Part shown: in pieces, positions 33,346-42,410 of the stretch
How positions within the stretch are numbered: the stretch's first letter is position 1
Layout of the letters: every line of letters begins with the position of its first letter
NCBI RefSeq assembly: GCF_003430825.1
Contig: NZ_CP024047.1
Span: 2,480,001-2,544,000 of the forward strand
Length of the DNA stretch: 64,000 bases
Direction: 5' to 3'
Source of the DNA: Natrarchaeobaculum sulfurireducens
GTDB taxonomy: Archaea > Halobacteriota > Halobacteria > Halobacteriales > Natrialbaceae
Notes under the pieces: generated by a model
The model's input: the letters and a program-made list of their open reading frames with translations, nothing else
The model's database searches: none
Told to the model about the DNA's origin: nothing
Translations under genes and position numbers: made by a program

Positions 33346-35274
33346 ATGACCGATGGCGACGTCTCTCGGCGCGAGTACGTACGATTGGCCGCTGTAAGCG
33401 GCGGTCTCGCGGCCGTTGCTGGGTGTACCGAGTTCGGCGAGTCAGAAGAGCCGTCGGCCGTCGAAGACCCGGACGACGAGCAGGTCGACACGGAGATTCC
33501 CGCAGCCCGGATGGATACCGCCGATTTCGCCTCCGTGCGCCAGTTCGACGGCGACAGCTACGAACGAGCCCACGCCTACCGGAAGCGTCGGGCGGTCGAG
33601 ACGCTGCTTCGCGACCCCGAAGTCCACGCACTCGTCGGCGACTGGGTCGGCGGATTCGAAGCCTACGAGGTCCTCACGAACCACCTCGAGACGGTCAGCA
33701 TTCAGGGCCCGACCGCGCTTCGAGTGCAGGAAGAGGGCTTTCCCGACGGTGACGAGGGCGAGTTTCAGGTTACCGCCGAGAACCGACAGACCGTCTACGG
33801 CCTCATCGACCGGCACACCGACGAGATCGTCGCCCTCGAAATCACCGACCCGCAGGACATCGGCTGGTCTGTGACTCAGCGCCCAGACCAGATGGCGATC
33901 GGCCAGGCGATCCTCGAGACCGACGTGGTCCGCGAGGCTATCGGAGACGTGACCGAACTGGAGTGGTATCCATCGTGGAAAGGCGCAGCGGGAAGCTACA
34001 CCGGACTCGGGCAGGCAGACCTCCGTCACGGCGAGGGTGGAACCGCGGTGTTGAACGTCAACGACGGCGGGGACGTTCGGACCATCAGCGCGTTCATCGA
34101 CGGCTCCGATCCGGAAGCGCCCGTACTCGTCGACGTGGCCGTCGTCGACCACGCCGTCGAGTACCCGCTGTACGAACTCGTCGAGACCATCGTCCCGGCC
34201 GACGAGTCAGTCCTCGACGCCGTCCCCGACGTCCCAACCGAACAGCGCCCGTACTACACGGCCAACGACGGTCACCACCGGATGGAACTCCCCGACGAGT
34301 CGTTCGAACGGGACGACTGGGACCTCGAGTGGGAACACGCAGACGCACAGGGCGTTACCGTCGCCGCGTCGTTCCGGGGGAGTCCGGTCTTCGAGGCGAT
34401 GAACGCTCCCGTCACGTACACAGGGTACTACCTGCCCCCACGAGAGGACCGAAACACGCGGGAATGGTATTTCCCGGACGACGACAGCGTCTTCAGCGGC
34501 GATCTGCTCTTCTGGGACGTCCACAGTTCGGTCTCCGGCGGTCCGGGGATGCTCGGACGACTCGACTTCCCGGCCCGTGACGACGTTCCGAGTGGATTCC
34601 AGTTGAAAACGCACTACCACTCGAGTGCGATCGGGCACGAGAGCATCGATTTCCACTCCGGGATTCGGTTCGGTCCCTACAATTACGACATCGCCTACGA
34701 ATTTTACGCGGACGGAACGTTGTCGCCGATCTTTCGGCGAACCGGCCCCGGACTCATCACACAGTTCGCCGGAAAGCGGCGGGCGAACACCGACGAGTAC
34801 GGCACGGACGGCTCCTACGACGAACCGGTCCTCCAGCACTACATTTCGGCACAGGCGATCGACGTCACGCCGGGCACCGAAGACGGCGCAGAGATCGACT
34901 ACTTCGACGGTGAGGACTGGACAACTCCCGACGAAGAGTTCTATGTAGAGGGCGAACCGGGAACGATCGTCAGGTTCGCCAATCCGGACGGATCGGAGAG
35001 GATCGACGTCCCGCTCGATGACGGGCTCGAGGTCGTCGTTGCCCGACGCGACGAGGACGAGATCGGTCCGGGCGAACAGACTGCCGATCGGCTCTCCGAG
35101 GAGACGATCCCCTACAGCTTCTACCATCCGGCCCAGTACGTCGACGGCGATCCGATCCAGGGAGAACGAGTTATTCTCTGGCTCCTCATGATCGGCCCCG
35201 TCAACCAGCTCCCATACGCCTCGGGACTGACGAACTTCGTCACGACAGCGCGGCTGACGCTGTCGGGCTACTGA
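33346..35274 (+). CDS. Tat-exported lipoprotein, divergent copper amine oxidase-like
   Basis: 642 residues. The N-terminus has a Tat motif (SRREYVRL) and a lipobox ending at Cys27 (AVAGC). Two small alpha/beta domains (about 75-200) recall the N2/N3 domains of copper amine oxidases. In the catalytic-like region, FGPYNYDIAYEFYADGTL (443-460) resembles the GNYDY-IF-W-F-NG-T block that holds the TPQ-forming tyrosine, so Tyr447 is the candidate. A later QHYISAQAID segment resembles the HQHIYNFRLDL copper-ligand strand but retains only one histidine. The family assignment is by eye; copper or quinone function is doubtful. Ten bases separate it from the next gene. Confidence 0.6.
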   Translation: MTDGDVSRREYVRLAAVSGGLAAVAGCTEFGESEEPSAVEDPDDEQVDTEIPAARMDTADFASVRQFDGDSYERAHAYRKRRAVETLLRDPEVHALVGDWVGGFEAYEVLTNHLETVSIQGPTALRVQEEGFPDGDEGEFQVTAENRQTVYGLIDRHTDEIVALEITDPQDIGWSVTQRPDQMAIGQAILETDVVREAIGDVTELEWYPSWKGAAGSYTGLGQADLRHGEGGTAVLNVNDGGDVRTISAFIDGSDPEAPVLVDVAVVDHAVEYPLYELVETIVPADESVLDAVPDVPTEQRPYYTANDGHHRMELPDESFERDDWDLEWEHADAQGVTVAASFRGSPVFEAMNAPVTYTGYYLPPREDRNTREWYFPDDDSVFSGDLLFWDVHSSVSGGPGMLGRLDFPARDDVPSGFQLKTHYHSSAIGHESIDFHSGIRFGPYNYDIAYEFYADGTLSPIFRRTGPGLITQFAGKRRANTDEYGTDGSYDEPVLQHYISAQAIDVTPGTEDGAEIDYFDGEDWTTPDEEFYVEGEPGTIVRFANPDGSERIDVPLDDGLEVVVARRDEDEIGPGEQTADRLSEETIPYSFYHPAQYVDGDPIQGERVILWLLMIGPVNQLPYASGLTNFVTTARLTLSGY

Positions 35275-35284
35275 TCGACTTCGA

Positions 35285-36595
35285 ATGCGAGTTCCAGCAG
35301 ACGACGAACCGAACGACGGCGGGACGAGTGATCGATCGCGAAGGGCGGTCCTCCGTGCAGCGGTGGCGACCGGCGTGAGCGCTACGGTTGCGGCCTGCCT
35401 CGAGGGCGAGTCGACGGTCAGCGCACCCGATGGCGTCACGGACCCCGCGTCGCTTCCCGACCGACAACACGCCTGGAACGACGTCCTCGAGACGGACAGC
35501 GACGGAAATCACCGTCCGCCCGCCCACCACGTCTTCCTCGACCTGTCGTTGCGCCGCGAGCCGGACGAAACGGCTAGAGAAACCGTCGCGGCGGCGTTAC
35601 AGGGCGTCGAACGGTCGATCGCGTGGGCCCCCGACGGCATCCTCTTCACGCTGGGTTATACGCCCGCGTACTTCGATCGCTTCGACGCCGCGCTCGAGGA
35701 GGCCGTCGAGTTGCCGGAGCCGGACCCGATCGTCGTCCTCGCCGCCGAGAGCGACGTGACGGTCGACGGGACGGACGCGCTGTTACATCTCGCGAGCGAC
35801 GACGCTGCCGTGGTGCTCGCCGTCGAAGAGGCCCTGTTCGGAGAGCGCGAAACACTGAACGGACACGAAACGTCGGCCTCGCTCGAGGACGTGTTCGACC
35901 GAACGAGCCGTCGAACCGGGTTCGTGGGACCGGGGTTGCCAGCCGACCGACAGGCCGGGCTCGAGGGGATTCCCGACGGCGAGCCGGTCCCCGAGGAGGC
36001 CCCGTTTTTCATGGGGTTTCGCTCGGGCTTTCGGGAGAGTCAGGCGACCGAAGACCGGGTGACGATCCGTGACGGCGCGTTCGCCGGCGGGACGACCCAG
36101 CACATCGAGACCCTCGAACTCGACCTCGAGACCTGGTTCGACGGGAGCGACCACGAGAGCCGCGTCGCGCGGCTGTTCAGTCCACACCACGCCCAGCAGG
36201 AGGCCGTCGGCGAGTACGGCGAGCGATTGGGAACCGACGCCCGCGTCGCCGAAACCGCCGATCGAATCGAGGACGACGCCCGAGAGCGCGGCATCGTCGG
36301 CCACGCACAGAAACTCGCTCGAGCACGCGAAGACGGCGACCCCGTACTACTTCGCCGCGACGTCAACACGACAGACGGCGACGTCTGTGGTCTCCATTTC
36401 GTCTCACTCCAGCGAGAAATTGCCGAGTTTATCCGCGTTCGAGAGGCGATGGTCGGCGAAGCGTTCGGCCAGTATGGCGTCGGGCCCCGCGGGGGCAACG
36501 GTATCCTCCAGTATCTCCGACTCCGACGGTGGGGACACTCACTCGTCCCGCCACGACGGCATCGAGTGCTGCCCAGCCCCAACCCGGAGACGTAA
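35285..36595 (+). CDS. Tat-exported lipoprotein, DyP-type peroxidase/deferrochelatase-like
   Basis: 436 residues with a Tat motif (SRRAVLRAA, from Ser18) and possible lipid Cys38 (TVAAC). The fold pattern suggests a DyP-type heme peroxidase like EfeB: FFMGFRSGFRES (241-252) sits where the GxxDG motif belongs, His340 (VGHAQKLARA) matches the proximal heme ligand, and Arg357/358 and CGLHFVSLQREI match the distal Arg and final strand. The catalytic Asp of GxxDG is replaced by Ser247. It is probably cotranscribed with the amine oxidase-like gene. Heme binding is plausible; ordinary peroxidase chemistry is questionable. Confidence 0.7.
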   Translation: MRVPADDEPNDGGTSDRSRRAVLRAAVATGVSATVAACLEGESTVSAPDGVTDPASLPDRQHAWNDVLETDSDGNHRPPAHHVFLDLSLRREPDETARETVAAALQGVERSIAWAPDGILFTLGYTPAYFDRFDAALEEAVELPEPDPIVVLAAESDVTVDGTDALLHLASDDAAVVLAVEEALFGERETLNGHETSASLEDVFDRTSRRTGFVGPGLPADRQAGLEGIPDGEPVPEEAPFFMGFRSGFRESQATEDRVTIRDGAFAGGTTQHIETLELDLETWFDGSDHESRVARLFSPHHAQQEAVGEYGERLGTDARVAETADRIEDDARERGIVGHAQKLARAREDGDPVLLRRDVNTTDGDVCGLHFVSLQREIAEFIRVREAMVGEAFGQYGVGPRGGNGILQYLRLRRWGHSLVPPRRHRVLPSPNPET

Positions 36596-36602
36596 GCGTC
36601 GG

Positions 36603-37205
36603 TCAGTCGCCGCGCTCGAGTTGGTCGCCGCCGAACTCGTCGTCGCTCTGGATGCGCGAGGCCTGTGGACCGTCCTGGTCCTGATACTTCGAGCCGCGCT
36701 CGCTGCCGTAGGGCCGTTCGGCGGGCGTCTTGAGTTCGGTGAAAGTGAGCTGTGAGATACGCATACCCGGCGTGAGGGCGACCGGCGCGGTACCCAGATT
36801 GGAGAGCTCGAGGGTGATCTGGCCGCGGTATCCGGGGTCACACAGTCCCGCGGTGGCGTGGACGACGACGGCGAGTCGCCCCAGCGAGGAGCGGCCCTCG
36901 ACGTGGGCGATCAGGTCCGCGGGGATCTCGACGCGTTCGTGGGTCGTCCCGAGCACGAAGTCGCCAGGATGGAGGATGAAGTCGTCACCGTTCTCGACGA
37001 CCGTCTCGGTGACGTACTCGTCGACCTCGTGCTCGGAGTTGGGGTGAATACAGGGGATGTTCGTCCGCTGGAACTCGAGGAACTCCCGGCCGAGTCGAAG
37101 GTCGACGCTCGCCGGTTGAATCTGTAGTTCAGGATCGTCGAGTGGATCGACGACGAGGTCGCCCGCCTCGAGTCGGTCGAGGATGTCCGCATCGGAGAGG
37201 ATCAT
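36603..37205 (-). CDS. dcd: dCTP deaminase
   Basis: A 200-residue trimeric nucleotide deaminase converting dCTP to dUTP (some archaeal forms also hydrolyse dUTP). Conserved blocks: [30 protein letters not shown] with the substrate-binding Arg and Ser, and [15 protein letters not shown] with the catalytic Glu. Length and order are typical. It ends seven bases from the convergent DyP-like gene, and the hydrophilic tail after residue 165 is a haloarchaeal extension. A DsbA-like gene follows upstream on the same strand. Confidence 0.93.
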   Translation of the reverse strand: MILSDADILDRLEAGDLVVDPLDDPELQIQPASVDLRLGREFLEFQRTNIPCIHPNSEHEVDEYVTETVVENGDDFILHPGDFVLGTTHERVEIPADLIAHVEGRSSLGRLAVVVHATAGLCDPGYRGQITLELSNLGTAPVALTPGMRISQLTFTELKTPAERPYGSERGSKYQDQDGPQASRIQSDDEFGGDQLERGD

Positions 37206-37249
37206 ACCCGGGCAGTCGAACGGCCGGGGCGTAAACGGTTCGATTCGGA

Positions 37250-37855
37250 CTACTCCTCGAGTGCCTGCTCGATCGGGACGGCGACCTGATCGAACGCGAT
37301 CGCCTGGAGGTCGACGGGGTCGCCGTTGATGTGGACGGTCGGCGTTCCTTCGACGCCGTTCGACTGCCCGTACGACTGGGCGGCTTCGATCGTCGACCGG
37401 TGGGTCTCCTGCTCGGCCGCCTCGCGGACGGCCGCGCCGTCGGCTCCGATGTCGTCCGCGACGGACTCGATGTCGTCGTAGGAGTAAGCGCCCATGTGTT
37501 CGTAGATTTCGTCGGCGAACGCGAAGAACGCGTCGTCACCCTCGGTTTCGTAGATCTCCCGGGCGGCGTCGGCAACGGACCACGACCACTCGTCGACGAT
37601 GGGAAAGTCCCGGTGTTCGTACCGAATCCGACCCGGCTCGAGGTACTCGGCCTCGAGCTGTGGATAGACGTCTTCTTTGAAATCCCGACAGAACTGACAG
37701 GAGAAGTCTTCGTACACCGTCACCGTCACGTCCGCGTCGGGGTCGCCTGCGACGGGCGGGTCAGGGGTCTCACCGCCTCCGAGACAGCCCGCGAGCCCGA
37801 CCACAGCGCCGGAAGCTGCTGCGGTTCCGAGGAACGATCGCCGCGTGTAGTCCAT
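37250..37855 (-). CDS. DsbA-like thioredoxin-fold Tat lipoprotein
   Basis: 201 residues. The Tat motif TRRSFLG and lipobox LAGC (Cys24) indicate export and lipid anchoring. The thioredoxin fold has the redox pair Cys53 and Cys56 in [11 protein letters not shown], a helical insertion (about 75-160), and the cis-Pro loop [11 protein letters not shown] near residue 172. It would oxidise or isomerise disulfides in exported proteins. The start [10 protein letters not shown] is fixed by the signal peptide; sequence upstream in the frame overlaps the opposite pth2 promoter. Confidence 0.9.
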   Translation of the reverse strand: MDYTRRSFLGTAAASGAVVGLAGCLGGGETPDPPVAGDPDADVTVTVYEDFSCQFCRDFKEDVYPQLEAEYLEPGRIRYEHRDFPIVDEWSWSVADAAREIYETEGDDAFFAFADEIYEHMGAYSYDDIESVADDIGADGAAVREAAEQETHRSTIEAAQSYGQSNGVEGTPTVHINGDPVDLQAIAFDQVAVPIEQALEE

Positions 37856-37982
37856 GACCGACAGTATCGATGCCAGCGTCAAATACGTGACGCAACCGGG
37901 ACGATACCATCCGACACGACGGCCCAGCAGCCGTTTCGCATCGATCGCCGACGCTTTAGCCCTCGCCCTCGAGGATGGGAGC

Positions 37983-38321
37983 ATGAAACAGGCCATCGTC
38001 GCCCGCACGGACGTCGGGATGGGCCAGGGAAAGCTCGCTGCGCAGGTCGCCCACGCCTCGCTGTCGGCCTACGAAAAGGCAGACAGTCAGCTTCGCGACC
38101 AGTGGAAACGCGGCGGCCAGAAGAAAGTCGTTCTCAAAGGAGAGAGCGAACGCCAACTGCACGAACTCGCTGCGATCGCCGACAGCGACGGGATCCCCAA
38201 CGCGGTCGTCCGCGACGCCGGCCACACCCAGCTCGAGCCGGGAACCGTCACCGCACTCGCTGTCGGTCCCGCAGCGGACGACCGTGTCGATCGGGTGACG
38301 GGAGAACTCTCGTTGTTTTAA
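37983..38321 (+). CDS. pth2: Peptidyl-tRNA hydrolase, Pth2 family
   Basis: A 112-residue archaeal/eukaryotic-type peptidyl-tRNA hydrolase that recycles peptidyl-tRNAs released from stalled ribosomes. Signature blocks are [20 protein letters not shown] (20 residues from Lys2), the KxxL-x-GE segment KKVVLKGES, and [21 protein letters not shown] at the end, whose Asp and Thr are conserved. The start is the only Met before the first strand. It is convergent with the uridine kinase-like gene. Confidence 0.94.
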   Translation: MKQAIVARTDVGMGQGKLAAQVAHASLSAYEKADSQLRDQWKRGGQKKVVLKGESERQLHELAAIADSDGIPNAVVRDAGHTQLEPGTVTALAVGPAADDRVDRVTGELSLF

Positions 38322-38327
38322 CGCGGC

Positions 38328-38996
38328 TTACTCGAGCGATGACGAATCGAACGACAGTTCACGCCGTCGATCGGCCCGGTCGTCGTCGAGTTCGGCTTCG
38401 ATCTTGTCGATCAGGAGATCGACGGCCATCCGGTTTGCTCCCTCGGGGATAATCACGTCGGCGTTCTTACGCGTCGGCGCGACGAACCGTTCGTGCATCG
38501 GCTTGACCGTCTCGAGGTACTGTTCGATGACGCCCTCGAGATCACGGCCGCGATCGACGACGTCGCGTTCGATCCGTCGGAGGATACGGACGTCGGCGTC
38601 GGTCATCACGTACACCCGCAGATCGAGCATCTCGCGGATTCGGTCGTCATACAGCGCGAGAATTCCCTCGAGAACGATCACGTCGGTCGGCTCGACGGTG
38701 ATGCGCTCGTCCGTCCGATTGTGCACCTCGAAGTCGTACTGGGGCATCTCGATCGGCTGGCCCAGCAACAACGACTCGAGGTGGTCGTACAGGAGGTCCC
38801 ACTCGAACGCCGAGGGGTGGTCGTAGTTGACCGACTCCCGCTTGTCGAACGGGAGATGGGAGAGGTCCTCGTAGTAATTGTCGAGCGGGAGTCGCGTGAC
38901 GGGTTCGCCGACGGCGTCCGCCACGTTGCGCGAGACCGTCGTCTTCCCGGCACCCGTGCCGCCGGCGATGCCGATCGCGAACGACGGGATACTCAT
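38328..38996 (-). CDS. udk: Uridine kinase-like P-loop phosphotransferase
   Basis: A 222-residue P-loop kinase that probably phosphorylates uridine and cytidine for pyrimidine salvage. Walker A GGTGAGKTT (12-20), substrate-binding DNYYEDLSHLPFDKR, NYDHPSAFEWDLL and the Walker B-like VIVLEGILALYD are all typical of Udk; an arginine-rich lid (ILRRIERDVVDRGRD) follows. The start MSIPSFAIG immediately precedes the P-loop strand. A phosphoribulokinase-like role is less likely because the motif set follows Udk throughout. Confidence 0.9.
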   Translation of the reverse strand: MSIPSFAIGIAGGTGAGKTTVSRNVADAVGEPVTRLPLDNYYEDLSHLPFDKRESVNYDHPSAFEWDLLYDHLESLLLGQPIEMPQYDFEVHNRTDERITVEPTDVIVLEGILALYDDRIREMLDLRVYVMTDADVRILRRIERDVVDRGRDLEGVIEQYLETVKPMHERFVAPTRKNADVIIPEGANRMAVDLLIDKIEAELDDDRADRRRELSFDSSSLE

Positions 38997-39185
38997 CGTT
39001 CGTACCTCGCAGTCGCTCGTATTGAATCCCTTGAAACCGATGGTAGCCGACCAGTCGACGAGAGCACGCACGCAGTACGGAGAGCGGCGAATCGACGCCC
39101 CCTATCGTCCGGATCGGTATCCCCTGATACCGGTGGTCGCTGCCCACAGTCGAGTGACCTCGGTTCGCACTCATATCACACCGTC

Positions 39186-39644
39186 TCAGTCGTCCACGCC
39201 CACTGCAGGCGGTGGGGCAGCGCCTCGTCGAGGCGGCTGGACGCCGTCGTGAATCGGTGACACCAGCCGGAGCACGTAGATGCAGACGACCGTTGTCCCT
39301 GCGACGAGAAGCACCGCTATCAGCGCGTCCGTCGCCGGCACGAACTCGAGCACCGACAGTCCAATCCCACCGCTGAACGCGGAGACGACGGTCCAGGTGC
39401 CGATACCCTCTGGTACGGACGCGACGATCCGTTCCCGTCCAGCGGTCGTATACCAGAACCCACAGCCCACGCCGAGCGCCGCGGCGAAGCCGTGGTCGGT
39501 GATCTGTGGCAACCCCGGCCCGGTGTGAACGAACCAGGCGAATACCGGGAGGCCGACGAGCAACACGAGAAACTCGCCTCGTCGACCCCCTGGGGTGGTC
39601 CACTCACCGTCGTCGCGGACCCACGAGAGTGGTCGGCTGCCCAT
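39186..39644 (-). CDS. Small integral membrane protein, unknown
   Basis: 152 residues with four predicted membrane segments (about 25-42, 50-67, 80-102 and 107-128), an N-terminal polar start with Trp and Arg residues and a Pro/Ala-rich tail. No family is recognised and no catalytic residue stands out. It is flanked by the udk gene and queC on the same strand but with spacers above 85 bases, so it is probably transcribed on its own. Confidence 0.6.
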   Translation of the reverse strand: MGSRPLSWVRDDGEWTTPGGRRGEFLVLLVGLPVFAWFVHTGPGLPQITDHGFAAALGVGCGFWYTTAGRERIVASVPEGIGTWTVVSAFSGGIGLSVLEFVPATDALIAVLLVAGTTVVCIYVLRLVSPIHDGVQPPRRGAAPPPAVGVDD

Positions 39645-39732
39645 CAGTTATCGTCTCCACGCGTCGGGGGGTGAATGTTTTCGTTCGCAGCCGACTGGTC
39701 GGAACGCGAAGCAGTCGGTTTCCCACCCCGGC

Positions 39733-40485
39733 TCACTCGGCGTCGACGTACGACGGTCGCTCGGCGTACGAGATCGGGTCACGAACGCCGTTTCGCTGAA
39801 ACGCCTGAAGCCGAAGCCCACAGGAGTCACAGGTTCCACAGGCGGGTTCATCCGCGCGGTAACAGCTCCAGGTGTGTTCGAAGGGGACCTCGAGGTCCAG
39901 CCCACGGGCAGCGATTTCGGTCTTGGAGGCGTCGACGAACGGAGTCTCGATCGCGATGTCGGTGTCTGGTTTGGTACCGACCTCGACCACTCGCTCGAAC
40001 GCGTCGAAAAAGGCGGGTCGACAGTCGGGATAGCCAGCGAAGTCTTCACTGTGAGCGCCGATAAACACGGCTTCGCAGTCGTTCGCCTCCGCGTACGAAA
40101 CCGCCATCGAGAGCAGGTTTGCGTTCCGAAACGGCACGTAGGTGTCAGGGATCTCGTCGCTTTCGAGGTCGGCGTCGTCGACTGCCAGTTCGTCGTCGGT
40201 GAGACTCGAGGCCCCGATCGCGGCGAGGTGGCCGGTCTCGACACACAGGACGTCGACAGCGTCGAGGTCGTCGGCCAGCCGGCGGGCACATTCGAGTTCG
40301 CGATCCTCGGTCCGCTGGCCGTAGGACGTATGCAGGGCATAGAGATCGTACCCGCGAGCACGGGCCTCGTAGGCGGCGGTTGCGCTGTCCATCCCGCCGG
40401 AGAGCAGTACGACGGCTCGCTTGCCGCTCGAGTCGTCGACGGATGGCTGTGAGTCGGTCGTCGTCGCGTTGGGTTCGTTGGCCAT
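39733..40485 (-). CDS. queC: 7-cyano-7-deazaguanine synthase QueC
   Basis: A 250-residue ATP-dependent enzyme converting 7-carboxy-7-deazaguanine to preQ0, the base later inserted in archaeal tRNA and made into archaeosine. The PP-loop SGGMDSATA lies at about 28-37, and the C-terminal zinc motif is Cys-x-Cys-rich (ACGTCDSCG plus an earlier CYRADE cysteine). It is the last of queD-queE-queC; the 36-base gap to queE is compatible with one transcript. Confidence 0.95.
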   Translation of the reverse strand: MANEPNATTTDSQPSVDDSSGKRAVVLLSGGMDSATAAYEARARGYDLYALHTSYGQRTEDRELECARRLADDLDAVDVLCVETGHLAAIGASSLTDDELAVDDADLESDEIPDTYVPFRNANLLSMAVSYAEANDCEAVFIGAHSEDFAGYPDCRPAFFDAFERVVEVGTKPDTDIAIETPFVDASKTEIAARGLDLEVPFEHTWSCYRADEPACGTCDSCGLRLQAFQRNGVRDPISYAERPSYVDAE

Positions 40486-40521
40486 GTTTTGTATCGTGAG
40501 TGATGGTTTATTCTAGGACAG

Positions 40522-41313
40522 TCAGGTCTCGGGTGCGTCGTTCCAGAGATCGACGTGAAGTCGCGGCGTGTAGCGAAAACCGTGTGCTAACGCGAGGTCT
40601 GCGACTCGAGTGCGCGTCTCGGCGAGGCGTTCACGGGTTGCGCCTTCCGGCATCAGGAGGATACGGTCGTCAGGAATCGTGACGCTCGCGGCCGCACGAA
40701 GCGTCGTCAGGAGTTCGGTGATCTCTGGCATATCCTCGTCATCGGCCACGACGAACTTCAGCTGGAACGGGTAGCTCTCGACCAGTTGGGCGAGCGCCTC
40801 GATGTCGATTCGATCGCGTTCGTGGCGGTCGCCCCATCCACTCGAGTCGCTTCCCTCGGGGACACGCTCGGGGGTCGGCGTACTGCTCGCGAGTTTCGGG
40901 CTGATCGATGCGAGGTCGATCGGTGCGTCGCGATAGATAGTCCCGTTGGTCTCGACGGTGGTATGATAGCCGCGGTCGTCGAGTGCCTCGAGCAGTGTAA
41001 CGCTTTCCTGGTGAAGTAGCGGTTCGCCACCCGTCAGAACGACGTGGTCGGCGTCGTAACGTTTTACGTCCGCGATAATCTCTTCGAGCGAACGCCACGC
41101 GTGCGTCGGCTCCCAGGACGTGTGATAGGAATCACAGAACCAGCATCGGAGGTTACAGCCGCTCGTACGGACGAACACCGACGGGACTCCCGCGAGGATT
41201 CCCTCTCCCTGCAGGGAGTAGAACAGTTCGTTGATCGGGAGGCCGTCGCCTGCTGTCGGATGCGCGTCGTCGCTCTCGATCGGCGGTCGATCGACCGAAT
41301 CGGAGACCGGCAT
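40522..41313 (-). CDS. queE: 7-carboxy-7-deazaguanine synthase QueE
   Basis: A 263-residue radical SAM enzyme contracting 6-carboxytetrahydropterin to 7-carboxy-7-deazaguanine. The Fe-S cluster cysteines are Cys53, Cys57 and Cys60 in SGCNLRCWFC, and TGGEPLLHQE follows as the SAM-binding GGEP motif. The start at MPVSDSVD is chosen because it lies one base past the queD stop; a start seven codons upstream would overlap queD by 20 bases. Confidence 0.94.
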   Translation of the reverse strand: MPVSDSVDRPPIESDDAHPTAGDGLPINELFYSLQGEGILAGVPSVFVRTSGCNLRCWFCDSYHTSWEPTHAWRSLEEIIADVKRYDADHVVLTGGEPLLHQESVTLLEALDDRGYHTTVETNGTIYRDAPIDLASISPKLASSTPTPERVPEGSDSSGWGDRHERDRIDIEALAQLVESYPFQLKFVVADDEDMPEITELLTTLRAAASVTIPDDRILLMPEGATRERLAETRTRVADLALAHGFRYTPRLHVDLWNDAPET

Positions 41314-41314
41314 C

Positions 41315-41800
41315 TCAGATCGGTCCACCGCCACAGAGTTCGCTGGTTTCGCTCACCTCGACCGCGACGTCGGTGACGGTCTCGGGCAATGCGTCTAGGA
41401 GTTTACGCTCGAGGATCACGCTCATCACCTCGGCCGTCGGTGGATGCTCGAGCACGACGACGCCGTCAGCGTCGCCAGCCGCCTCGAAGGCGTCGACGAG
41501 GGGGTCACCCGCCTCGAGCAAGAACATGTGGTCCCACTCGTCGATAACTGCAGTAATATCGCCTTTGTCCGCGATCCACCCCTCCTCGGTTAGCTGTCCG
41601 TCCACGGTAACCGTGACCTCGTAGTTGTGGCCGTGGGGGCGCGAGCATTTGCCGTCGTGGTGTAACAGCCGGTGTCCAGCACTGATCCTGATGGGACGAT
41701 CGTGGCCGACACGGAGCGTCCGGGTGGCTCCGACGACGGCTGCGTCCGTGGTCGACCCGACGGTTGACTCACGGTCGGACCCTACTACGCTGTCTGTCAT
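41315..41800 (-). CDS. queD: 6-carboxytetrahydropterin synthase QueD
   Basis: A 161-residue tunnelling-fold enzyme making 6-carboxy-tetrahydropterin from dihydroneopterin triphosphate. Zinc ligands His43, His56 and His58 and catalytic Cys52 are visible in GHRLLHHDGKCSRPHGHNY; a C-terminal ETSELCGGG block follows. The N-terminal 25 residues are a variable polar extension. It is the first gene of the archaeosine-precursor operon, preceded by a clear inverted repeat. Confidence 0.93.
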   Translation of the reverse strand: MTDSVVGSDRESTVGSTTDAAVVGATRTLRVGHDRPIRISAGHRLLHHDGKCSRPHGHNYEVTVTVDGQLTEEGWIADKGDITAVIDEWDHMFLLEAGDPLVDAFEAAGDADGVVVLEHPPTAEVMSVILERKLLDALPETVTDVAVEVSETSELCGGGPI

Positions 41801-41806
41801 ACTCGA

Positions 41807-41824
41807 GTATTCTCGAGAGAATAC
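41807..41824. promoter_or_regulatory. Inverted repeat between TATA-like box and queD start
   Basis: GTATTCT-CGAG-AGAATAC: perfect 7-bp arms with a 4-bp centre. A TATA-like CCTTAAGT (minus strand, 41823-41830) lies just upstream and the queD ATG is six bases downstream, so a bound protein would block a leaderless promoter. The winged-helix gene immediately upstream is an obvious candidate regulator. Confidence 0.45.
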
Positions 41825-41948
41825 TTAAGGATGATCCTACGTGCCGCCAGCACCAGCGCAGAGACGAACCGGAACCGAACGTCGTGGTGCTATCTCGACG
41901 ACCAGCCGACCTATCGAAACGGTTGATCGACACACGGCGACGAAAAAT

Positions 41949-42299
41949 CTATCCCTGAAACTGATCCTGAAGTCTATTCTTCGCTTCGGTTCGGCGTTTC
42001 TGAGACACGCATGGTGTCTCGCCGCCGAAATCGATCTCGATTTCGTCGAGTGTTCGCCGGTAGATGTTCGTTCGACGACCCTCCTCGGAGAGTCGACGAC
42101 CCTCGCAGGTCAGCAGGCCAGCGTCAACGAGTTCTTCGATTCGCCGATAGCACGTTGCAATCGGGATCTCGATGTCCTCGCTCAGCGTCTGTGCTGATTT
42201 TGGTGTTCCGGCTGCACACAAAATCTCTGCGCTATACTTGTTCCCCAGCGCAGAGAGAACAGTTCTCGAGTTGCCATCGTTTCGATCCGAACGGGACAT
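41949..42299 (-). CDS. Winged-helix transcriptional regulator
   Basis: A 116-residue ArsR/TrmB-like DNA-binding protein. The helix-turn-helix core is at about 20-65 (LGNKYSAEILCAAG, then QTLSEDIEIPIATCYRRIEEL), followed by a wing (GLLTCEGRRLSEEGRRTN) and a short tail with EIEIDFGG. No effector domain is present. It reads toward queD, 148 bases upstream of it, and could control that operon or itself. An IS1595-type element lies 59 bases beyond its start, so its original promoter region may have been altered. Confidence 0.8.
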   Translation of the reverse strand: MSRSDRNDGNSRTVLSALGNKYSAEILCAAGTPKSAQTLSEDIEIPIATCYRRIEELVDAGLLTCEGRRLSEEGRRTNIYRRTLDEIEIDFGGETPCVSQKRRTEAKNRLQDQFQG

Positions 42300-42349
42300 C
42301 AGTACGGTGTTATTAAGTATCAGAAGTGAATCTTGCGGTTACTGTGAAA

Positions 42350-42358
42350 TACGTTATA
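42350..42358 (+). repeat. Left flanking direct repeat (target duplication) of the IS element
   Basis: TACGTTATA, identical to 43386-43394 on the other side of the element. IS1595 elements usually give 8-bp duplications, so one base of this 9-bp match may be chance or part of the element. Confidence 0.85.
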
Positions 42359-42410
42359 CGCTCTTGTGTAGCACTTTGTTGATTCGCTCTTGTGTAGCAC
42401 TTTGTTGATT
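42359..42410 (+). repeat. Tandemly duplicated left terminal repeat of the IS
   Basis: The 26-base unit CGCTCTTGTGTAGCACTTTG plus TTGATT occurs at 42359-42384 and again, unchanged, at 42385-42410. Confidence 0.93.
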
